Of a DNA stretch of 5,954 bases, positions 1 to 5,372 are shown piece after piece. Numbering within the stretch: the stretch's first letter is position 1; the number at the start of each line of letters is the position of its first letter. Made by a program: the position numbers and the translations under genes. The stretch comes from Spirochaetales bacterium (GTDB lineage Bacteria; Spirochaetota; Spirochaetia; Sphaerochaetales; Sphaerochaetaceae), in assembly GCA_022771185.1 (NCBI GenBank), contig JALFCJ010000152.1, positions 1 to 5,954 of the forward strand. Direction: 5' to 3'. The notes below the pieces were generated by a model. The model searched no databases, was not told the origin of the DNA, and saw nothing but the letters and a program-made list of their open reading frames with translations.

Positions 1-139
1 TGAAGTACTTGATTACTTTTTCACTGCTCTGACGTTTAACAGCCCAGCCCTTTCCTTCAACCCATAAGAGTTCATGGACATCTTTAGGTTCTTTCTTTTC
101 TTTTTCCTCTAATGTAGCGTCTGTTTTCTTTTCTGCCAT
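1..139 (-). CDS. DUF2188-like small protein, 3' end outside window
   Basis: Reading leftwards from an ATG at 139, 46 codons stay open to the window edge, so the C-terminus is missing. The first 24 or so residues are highly charged (MAEKKTDATLEEKEKK...) and look like a disordered lysine/glutamate tail. After it comes LLWVEGKGWAVKRQSSEKV, which fits the start of the DUF2188 domain (short beta hairpin with a W-x-V-K core, usually followed by a T-x-x-E-A helix that would lie beyond the edge). The function of DUF2188 proteins is unknown; they are small and cytoplasmic, and no signal peptide is visible. A GGGG run 7-8 nt before the ATG may serve as a ribosome site. The gene diverges from the exported protein at 231. 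The frame is well supported; the family call rests on about 20 residues. Confidence 0.65.
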   Translation of the reverse strand, partial: MAEKKTDATLEEKEKKEPKDVHELLWVEGKGWAVKRQSSEKVIKYF

Positions 140-183
140 AACAATACCCCGCTATGAAATAGTTTCCTTCGGCTAAGAGCTAT

Positions 184-200
184 TGTCAACAAGATTGACA
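184..200. promoter_or_regulatory. TGTCAA-N5-TTGACA palindrome with back-to-back -35 hexamers
   Basis: The 91-bp gap between two divergent genes holds a perfect inverted repeat, TGTCAA (184-189) and TTGACA (195-200), with a 5-bp centre. Each arm, read outward, is a perfect sigma-70 -35 hexamer: the right arm faces the gene at 231 and the left arm faces the gene at 139. The -10 matches at 17-bp spacing are weak (TAGTCT at 218-223 on plus; GAAACT read on minus at 161-166). The same symmetry could equally be a regulator site. If both -35 boxes are used, polymerases could not sit on both sides at once. Confidence 0.35.
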
Positions 201-230
201 CTTAATATATCCGGTATTAGTCTTCTATAT

Positions 231-845
231 ATGAAAAGAACACTTACAATTTTATTTATCCTCTTGATATCTCTATGTTCTGTATTTGCTTCAGGGCAGT
301 TATTTACATTTGCTTTCGACTCAGGATGGAACAATGGAATAAACGGTCCACTGATGGGTTTTCATACTTTCTATCACTTTGGAGCATCTGTAAACAATGA
401 GACTACTGTTGGATTTGGAACACTTGCCGATGTCGATTTCGGACTCAGGAGATTCTCCAGTGGAGACTATGATGCGAATATGGTGCTTGGTTTTGGCCCG
501 TCCTTTGTAACAGACATAGATACAAACATCACAATAAACGGAATGGTGGGGCCGCTATTTGAGGTTCAGAAAGCTAAATACACAGATGACTCAGCTCTTG
601 GTTTAGGCGTTGGCGGTACTTTTGCAGTCTCTCTTATTCCGACAACAGAGAGAAGGACAAGAAATCCTCTTGGCTTTACATTCGGTGTTATTGCTTCTGC
701 AACTCTGAATGTAGATGAAGGTCCTGCAGCGTTCTTCTCCTGTAAAGCGTTCTTTGGTCTCTCCACACTCAGCCCATTCTATGCCCCATACCTTGGATAC
801 GATATCTACGATGATATTTTGATGGAACTATACGACGCTTATTGA
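231..845 (+). CDS. Exported, probable outer-membrane beta-barrel-like protein
   Basis: This is a 204-aa protein of unrecognised family. It opens with a clear signal peptide: MKR, a hydrophobic stretch LTILFILLISLCSV and a likely signal peptidase I site at VFA|SG (after residue 20). I chose ATG 231 over a TTG at 183 in the same frame because the upstream 16 residues would precede and spoil this signal peptide. C16 lies in LISLC, but Leu at -1 is a poor lipobox, so a lipoprotein is less likely. The mature part is rich in Gly, Phe, Tyr and alternating polar/hydrophobic strands (for example VNNETTVGFGTLADVDFGL, residues 54-72) and ends in an aromatic residue (YDAY), as outer-membrane barrels often do. 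It has one cysteine (C171) after the signal peptide. No strong Shine-Dalgarno sequence precedes the start. Its last 7 bp overlap the end of the convergent gene. It could also be a periplasmic beta-rich protein; the molecular role is unknown. Confidence 0.75.
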   Translation: MKRTLTILFILLISLCSVFASGQLFTFAFDSGWNNGINGPLMGFHTFYHFGASVNNETTVGFGTLADVDFGLRRFSSGDYDANMVLGFGPSFVTDIDTNITINGMVGPLFEVQKAKYTDDSALGLGVGGTFAVSLIPTTERRTRNPLGFTFGVIASATLNVDEGPAAFFSCKAFFGLSTLSPFYAPYLGYDIYDDILMELYDAY

Positions 846-2029
846 TTCTCTCCTCCGCCTTGAGCCCGGAAGAAGAGTCTTTTCGATACTTTTCTCAAAG
901 CCTTGAAAGCTGTATCCGCCTCACAGAGGAACGTAGACTTCGTCCTCCTGAGCATAAAGCCTTCGGGCTTTGTTTCATTTGAAAAAAAACCAAGGGAAGC
1001 AAGACGCTGGTTGTCGACATAAGAAAAAAGGGCAGCCATGTAGCATGTTTTGGTTTCCCCAGGGTTAAGGGAGAAGTTATTAGAGCCACTCTCTCCATAT
1101 GCAAAACCAAGGGAAAGAGATTTGACCTGTGGCGTCGCTCCATCGAATAAAGCCCAAGGAGCATCCATTCTTCCATACCAATTCTGCCCGATAGTACAGA
1201 AAGGCATAGAGAACTCATCGTTATTCTGCGCTTTATGTGCATATATCAAAAAAAACATCTGATCATTAGGATTCGTTGCAGATACCCATGAAATAGGATC
1301 ATCAGATAGATGTCCCATAATATAGTCGTAGGTTCCTGTAGGAGAAGGAACGACTGAAGCGTCCGCAGTCCCTCCCTTCAAAAGTGGAGCCTTTCTTAAA
1401 TCAGCAAATACTGTATTTGGAACGAATCTATTTACGCCAGACTCTCTGAATGCTACAGGAAATACATTAAACTTCTTGGCATTTGTGTTGATATAAGTAC
1501 CTTTCTCGACAAGTGGGGAAGACAGTACGGCAGTCCACTGGGGATTGCCTCTCAACACAGTGTCACCTAGGTTAGTGATGGAGTAAGCCATATAAATGAC
1601 ATCGTGCCCGGGAAGGACAAGATCCACCTTCCCTACCTTATATCTATTCCCCTCTTCCCTGCTTTTCATTTCGGAGTATTTCCATACTCCTCCAAACTCA
1701 TCTTCGGTGCCGTAACGCTTTACGCTCCAATAAGTATTTGATGTAGTTATGTGGTCGTCTTTGCTGCTTGGAAATGAGAAATACATTCCCCCGGCCTGAT
1801 ATAGGGCCTGTCTCATTCTCCACCATTCGCCATTTTCATCGCTCATGACGCCGCTGCCTGTTCCCCTGAAATATGGAAGGCACAAAGGAGACACTCTGGC
1901 CCCTTGGCCGTTTCGTACACTAAGCTCCAAAGTAATCTCTCCCTGATCTTCTGTTACTACGAAGAAGGAGCCATTGGACATGTATGTTGCATCTCTTCCT
2001 TCCCAAAGGGACAGTCTTCTTATATCCAT
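839..2029 (-). CDS. Uncharacterised protein, possible galactose-mutarotase-like beta-sandwich
   Basis: The protein is 396 aa with no signal peptide or membrane segment, so it is probably cytoplasmic. I do not recognise a named family. It is beta-strand rich, and several pieces resemble the galactose-mutarotase-like superfamily of sugar-binding beta-sandwiches: NGQGARVSPLCLPYFRGTGSG (residues 40-60), the strand plus NLGD pair YMAYSITNLGDTVLRGNPQW (146-165), and a late FSLNPGETKTCYMAALFS strand pair (319-336) like the 'PGE' turn common in these folds. It has a high Trp/Tyr content. The C-terminal 25 residues are basic (KALRKVSKRLFFRAQ). The gene diverges from a GH36 homologue at 2158, which supports but does not prove a role in carbohydrate metabolism. 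The upstream region gives no clear Shine-Dalgarno; a TAAAAT -10-like box (minus strand, 2036-2041) lies close to the ATG. A later Met17 also lacks a ribosome site. Catalytic residues cannot be assigned, so binding or enzyme activity is open. Confidence 0.75.
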   Translation of the reverse strand: MDIRRLSLWEGRDATYMSNGSFFVVTEDQGEITLELSVRNGQGARVSPLCLPYFRGTGSGVMSDENGEWWRMRQALYQAGGMYFSFPSSKDDHITTSNTYWSVKRYGTEDEFGGVWKYSEMKSREEGNRYKVGKVDLVLPGHDVIYMAYSITNLGDTVLRGNPQWTAVLSSPLVEKGTYINTNAKKFNVFPVAFRESGVNRFVPNTVFADLRKAPLLKGGTADASVVPSPTGTYDYIMGHLSDDPISWVSATNPNDQMFFLIYAHKAQNNDEFSMPFCTIGQNWYGRMDAPWALFDGATPQVKSLSLGFAYGESGSNNFSLNPGETKTCYMAALFSYVDNQRLASLGFFSNETKPEGFMLRRTKSTFLCEADTAFKALRKVSKRLFFRAQGGGENQ

Positions 2030-2035
2030 ATCACT

Positions 2036-2041
2036 ATTTTA
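2036..2041 (-). promoter_or_regulatory. Possible -10 box for the minus-strand gene
   Basis: Read on the minus strand this is TAAAAT, one base from TATAAT, ending 6 nt before the ATG at 2029. If used, transcription would begin at or next to the start codon and the mRNA would be almost leaderless. No good -35 hexamer sits 16-18 bp upstream, so the assignment is weak. Confidence 0.2.
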
Positions 2042-2068
2042 ACACAAAGAAGTGCCAAAAAGTTACTA

Positions 2069-2104
2069 ACATAACAATAAAAAGAGGGAAAGTGTTTGTT
2101 ATGT
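2069..2104. repeat. Perfect 9-bp inverted repeat, candidate operator
   Basis: ACATAACAA (2069-2077) and its exact reverse complement TTGTTATGT (2096-2104) are separated by 18 bp. They lie in the 128-bp gap between the divergent mutarotase-like gene and the GH36 operon. The right arm contains the best -35-like hexamer of the operon (TTGTTA). Arm centres are 27 bp apart, which is not a whole number of helical turns of 10.5 bp but is close to 2.5. The site could be two half-sites of a regulator, or a stem-loop in a longer transcript; a terminator is unlikely because no U-tract follows either arm. No regulator gene lies within the window. Confidence 0.4.
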
Positions 2105-2124
2105 GGGCTTTATGCCACGACAAT
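2096..2124 (+). promoter_or_regulatory. Candidate sigma-70 promoter of the GH36 operon
   Basis: TTGTTA (2096-2101) and GACAAT (2119-2124) are separated by 17 bp, and each matches its consensus hexamer at four of six positions. Transcription would start near 2131, giving a leader of about 27 nt. The -35 box lies inside the right arm of the inverted repeat, so a protein bound there would block it. This is the best match in the gap, but it is moderate. Confidence 0.3.
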
Positions 2125-2157
2125 GACAAATATCTCTCTTTGACTTATCATTAGAGT

Positions 2158-4416
2158 ATGGTAGAGCAGATCGACGGTTTATTTCACATTTATACAGAGA
2201 ACACAAGCTATGTCTTCAATACAGGAGACACAGGTTATCCTGAACATATTTACTGGGGAAGAAGGATAAAGAATCCTGTATTTTCTATTTCCGCCCTCAG
2301 TGAGAAGCATCTCAAAGCTCCCACGATGAGCACAATCAGTGACCGTAGCTACAGTGAGTTTTCTCTTGACGACACTCTGTTGGAGTTCTCTACAGAAGGC
2401 CGTGGCGACTATAGGACACCTTTTATTGCCGTCAGCTTTGGAGATAAAGGTGACAGGACCCTGAATCTAAGATATGAATCTTTCGCCATCCATCCTGGTA
2501 TTGTCAGGTTTAAGGGAGCAAAAATGCCTCAAGCCGTTGCTGGAACCAACGATGCAGAGACACTTGAAGTCACTTATAGAGACAGAAGTCGAAATATAAG
2601 GCTGGTGACCTACTATACATCTTTCTACTCTACAGACACCATCACTAGGCGTAGCGTTGTCTTCAATGACTCGGACTCTATTCTCAATATTCGCTCCATC
2701 GCTTCTTCCCAAATCGACTTCAGGGCAAAAGAAGTGGATATAACTACATTCAGCGGAACCTGGGGGAGAGAGAAGATGAGAAAGACAAATTCTCTCTCCA
2801 GCGGGACTTTCATCAATGAGTCCCGTACTGTATCAAGTGGAGAAAACGACCCTGCCGTCATCGTCTCCACTGATCGAGATACATATCTATTGTCCCTGGT
2901 ATACTCAGGAGCCCATAGGACTTCCGTCTCAAAGACAAACCACGACTCAATTCATATCGTAAGTGGCATCAACCCAGATATGTTCAGCTGGAAACTTGAG
3001 AAAGATGAGTTTTTTGAAACACCGGAAGAGGTTTTGATACACTCGGAGAAAGGTGAGGAAGAAGCTGAAAAGAAACTGAGAAACTTCATTAACAAAAATA
3101 TTCGCCGTGGCCTCTGGAAAGATAGGATGAAGCCTATTATGCTCAACACTTGGGACACCTTGGGCTACTCTCCTGACGAAGGAGAAGTTGTCGAGATGGC
3201 AAAAGAAGCCAAGAGACTGGGAATAGAGGGCATCGTAGTCGACGACGGATGGTTCGGAGCAAGAGACGACGAGAAGACAAGTCTCGGGGACTGGTACCCG
3301 GACACAAAGCACTTCCCGTCAGGAATAAAGGAACTAGCCAACGAAATCCACTATCAGGGACTGTTTTTCGGACTTTGGTTTGAAATCGAGGGAATAAGCG
3401 AAAGAAGCAGGTTATATAAAGAGCACCCTGATTGGATTGTTGGGAAAGATGCGTCAAAATCAGCTCTTGGCAGAAGCCAGTTATTGATTGACCTCTCTCG
3501 TTCCGATGTCCAGGATTGGGCCATCGACACTCTGGAGAAGATAATCGAGTCTGCGAACCTTGATTACATCAGATGGGGATTTTCGCGCTATCAAAGCGAC
3601 GTCTGGTCCAATATGGGGGAGAAAGACTGCGGAGAGTGGTGCCATAGATATATCCTGGGGCTATACCGTATTCTGGATACTATCACAAAGACTTACCCCA
3701 ATCTTTATATTGAGACTGCATCCAGAGGCGGGTTGAGACTTGACTTGGGAATGCTGAGTTACTCTGCCTCCATTCGCATGACAGAGTGCTCCGACCCATT
3801 GATGAGACTTGAGATCGAAGAGGGAGCCGGAAGGTTATATCCACTCTCTGTACTCTCCGTCCCTATTGCGGGGGATCCCGATAGATACACAGGAAGAAGT
3901 ATAAGCATGGACACGAAGTTCAACGTCTCTGTCTTCGGTATTCCTCAGTACTCTATCAACCCGCATGAAATGGGAAAAATGGAGAAATTCTCCCTCATGC
4001 AGCAAATCGATTTCTATAAAGCATATCGACCTCTCTTCCAATATGGAGATTTCTCTATTCAGGAAGAGGGAAACAGAACAATATGGACAGTCTCCAGCGG
4101 AGACAAGTCTGTAGTGATGATGCTTTACTATCTCAAGCAAAACGAAATAAACACTACAGCGGAAAAACTCTACTGTGATGCCGTCTCTCCTGAATATAAC
4201 TACACATTTATTGCCAGAGAGCATTGGGAGACGATACAGGAGAGGGCACTTTACCCTCAGGAGACAGAGTGTTATACAGTTGGGGGTGATGCCTTGAAGT
4301 GGGCAGGCATTACACTGTCAGATAATGTATCTGGCAATGGAAACGAAGAGGGAATGCGTACTCTCCGCGACAATTCCTCACGTCTATACATTATTAGAAA
4401 GGAAGATCATAAATGA
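2158..4416 (+). CDS. GH36 alpha-galactosidase homologue lacking the catalytic nucleophile
   Basis: The 752-aa length matches intact bacterial GH36 alpha-galactosidases (about 720-750). The start is bounded by an in-frame TAG at 2152. The N-terminal beta-supersandwich spans about residues 1-325, the (beta/alpha)8 barrel about 326-640, and the C-terminal beta-sandwich follows, ending in a typical GDALKWAGITLSD...SRLYIIRKE segment. Barrel residues that bind galactose in the family are present: W332 (NTWDT), D362-D363 (DDGWFG), W407 (FGLWFE) and R439 (LGRSQ). The nucleophile motif KWDMNR is instead RWGFSR (472-477), with Gly474 where the Asp should be. The acid/base Asp of W-T-S-D is Glu543 (RMTECSD). 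The CASGGGRFD loop is ASRGGLRLD (521-529), HVS..PNHQTGR is PIAGDPDRYTGR (569-580), and YELD is YSIN (598-601). No signal peptide is seen, so it is cytoplasmic. Normal GH36 enzymes release terminal alpha-galactose from raffinose-type sugars or glycolipids by a retaining mechanism; this protein should not do so in the usual way. It may be a sugar-binding pseudoenzyme or have altered chemistry. It is the first gene of an operon, overlapping the next by 4 bp. No good Shine-Dalgarno precedes it. Confidence 0.9.
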   Translation: MVEQIDGLFHIYTENTSYVFNTGDTGYPEHIYWGRRIKNPVFSISALSEKHLKAPTMSTISDRSYSEFSLDDTLLEFSTEGRGDYRTPFIAVSFGDKGDRTLNLRYESFAIHPGIVRFKGAKMPQAVAGTNDAETLEVTYRDRSRNIRLVTYYTSFYSTDTITRRSVVFNDSDSILNIRSIASSQIDFRAKEVDITTFSGTWGREKMRKTNSLSSGTFINESRTVSSGENDPAVIVSTDRDTYLLSLVYSGAHRTSVSKTNHDSIHIVSGINPDMFSWKLEKDEFFETPEEVLIHSEKGEEEAEKKLRNFINKNIRRGLWKDRMKPIMLNTWDTLGYSPDEGEVVEMAKEAKRLGIEGIVVDDGWFGARDDEKTSLGDWYPDTKHFPSGIKELANEIHYQGLFFGLWFEIEGISERSRLYKEHPDWIVGKDASKSALGRSQLLIDLSRSDVQDWAIDTLEKIIESANLDYIRWGFSRYQSDVWSNMGEKDCGEWCHRYILGLYRILDTITKTYPNLYIETASRGGLRLDLGMLSYSASIRMTECSDPLMRLEIEEGAGRLYPLSVLSVPIAGDPDRYTGRSISMDTKFNVSVFGIPQYSINPHEMGKMEKFSLMQQIDFYKAYRPLFQYGDFSIQEEGNRTIWTVSSGDKSVVMMLYYLKQNEINTTAEKLYCDAVSPEYNYTFIAREHWETIQERALYPQETECYTVGGDALKWAGITLSDNVSGNGNEEGMRTLRDNSSRLYIIRKEDHK
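4316..4336 (+). repeat. Hairpin in the 3' end of the GH36 coding region
   Basis: TGTCAGATA (4316-4324) pairs with TATCTGGCA (4328-4336) across an ATG triloop, giving a 9-bp stem with a single G-U pair. It lies about 77 nt upstream of the next start codon. No U-tract follows, so it is not an intrinsic terminator. It could be incidental to the coding sequence or a processing or stability element. Confidence 0.25.
4399..4405 (+). promoter_or_regulatory. Ribosome binding site of the gpsA-like gene
   Basis: AAGGAAG sits 7 nt before the ATG at 4413, inside the last codons of the GH36 homologue. It is the clearest Shine-Dalgarno sequence in the window and fixes the start at 4413, which makes the ATGA overlap with the upstream stop codon. 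Confidence 0.6.
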
Positions 4417-5372
4417 ATGAAATAGTAGTTGCAGGCGCCGGAGTCTTCGGAACATCAGTTGCCGAAAGACTTGCCTGGAATAAAAATAACCATGTTGTAC
4501 TCCATACCATCGAACTTGATGTAATGGAAGATATAAACACAAACCATCAGAACACAAAGTATTTTCCTACCAAGTTCCTGAACCCTGGAATCACAGCAAC
4601 AGATGACGACTCTGTCTTTCGTGATGCCGACGCAGTCTTACTTGTACTGCCATCCTCTGTAATCGTTCCGTTTTCAGAGAGAATAAAAAAAGAAGCTAAA
4701 CATAATCCTTTGATCGTAAACTTGGCAAAAGGAATGAGTGACAGTGGAGCCTTCATCACAGAAGACATTCCATTTGAAAGAAGAGCCAGCATGAAGGGAC
4801 CGTCTTTTGCAATAGAGACCATGAACGGCTTTCCTACTTCCTTCACATTCGGGGGAAAGAAGGAAGACTATGAGTACTTCTCTTCCGTAGTTCTGCCTAA
4901 GACAGGCTTTACTTTGGACTGGACAGAGGATGTAAGAAGCGTGGAGCTCTGTTCCATATTGAAGAACATGTATGCTATTGCCATTGGTCTTGTTTCAGGT
5001 AAGTATGGCTCACCTAACGTAGACTTCCTTGTTTATACAAAGGCAGTAAGAGAGATGAGAAAACTTCTGGATATCTATGGCTGTTCTCCTGAAACTATAT
5101 TCTGCTACTGCGGTCTTGGAGACTTGGGTCTGACAGCTCTCAACGACCTGTCGAGAAACAGAACCTTCGGTATGCTTATCGGAAAGGGATTCTTGTTTAA
5201 CGATGAGAAAAACGCAGCCACAGTAATCGAAGGAAGAAGGACTATCAAGCTCATCAGAGAGAGAATCAAGATGCTCGGTAGAGAGAAAGAGTTCCCTATT
5301 GTAGAGAACTTATACAAACTTCTCTATGAAAACGGAAAACTTAACGAATACTTTATGGCAGTATTGAAATGA
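4413..5372 (+). CDS. gpsA: NAD(P)-dependent glycerol-3-phosphate dehydrogenase (GpsA family)
   Basis: GpsA reduces dihydroxyacetone phosphate to sn-glycerol 3-phosphate (EC 1.1.1.94) in the cytoplasm and supplies the backbone of phospholipids. This 319-aa protein is close to the family length (about 330). The N-terminal Rossmann fold begins with GAGVFG (8-13). NTKYFP (47-52), NLAKG with K106, GPSFAIE (129-135) and G-x-PT (139-142) follow the family pattern. The C-terminal helical domain has ELCSILKN with catalytic K184 and N185, GLGDLGLT with D237 and T241, SRNR (247-250), and the EGRRT segment (E273), so the known catalytic and substrate-phosphate residues are all present. Sequence away from these motifs is fairly divergent, so a paralogue with another substrate is possible. 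The start overlaps the GH36 stop by ATGA and has an AAGGAAG ribosome site; the end overlaps the MATE gene the same way. Translation of the three is therefore probably coupled. Whether it is the cell's housekeeping GpsA cannot be told from here. Confidence 0.88.
   Translation: MNEIVVAGAGVFGTSVAERLAWNKNNHVVLHTIELDVMEDINTNHQNTKYFPTKFLNPGITATDDDSVFRDADAVLLVLPSSVIVPFSERIKKEAKHNPLIVNLAKGMSDSGAFITEDIPFERRASMKGPSFAIETMNGFPTSFTFGGKKEDYEYFSSVVLPKTGFTLDWTEDVRSVELCSILKNMYAIAIGLVSGKYGSPNVDFLVYTKAVREMRKLLDIYGCSPETIFCYCGLGDLGLTALNDLSRNRTFGMLIGKGFLFNDEKNAATVIEGRRTIKLIRERIKMLGREKEFPIVENLYKLLYENGKLNEYFMAVLK

Noticed and set aside
183..230. TTG at 183 as the start of the exported protein.
   Set aside because: It would place 16 extra residues before a complete signal peptide that begins at ATG 231, and it lies within the likely promoter region.
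1050..1262. A 70-codon plus-strand open frame antisense to the mutarotase-like gene.
   Set aside because: No recognisable motif or ribosome site, and it is wholly contained in a longer convincing gene.
2047..2057. TGGCAC on the minus strand, like the -24 element of a sigma-54 promoter.
   Set aside because: The matching -12 element (GC after TT) is off by one and reads GT, so the GG/GC spacing rule fails.
2467..3457. Several open frames of 68-121 codons on the minus strand inside the GH36 gene, and others inside the gpsA-like and MATE genes.
   Set aside because: They overlap strongly supported coding sequence, show no family motifs or ribosome sites, and have compositions expected of antisense frames.
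3541..3960. Frameshift or sequencing damage as the cause of the missing GH36 catalytic residues.
   Set aside because: The frame is continuous and flanking family motifs (LDYI before, RLDLGM after) align without gaps; the changes are isolated substitutions, not a shifted frame.
4316..4336. Hairpin as an intrinsic terminator between GH36 and gpsA.
   Set aside because: No U-tract follows, and the overlapping ATGA junction downstream implies transcription continues.
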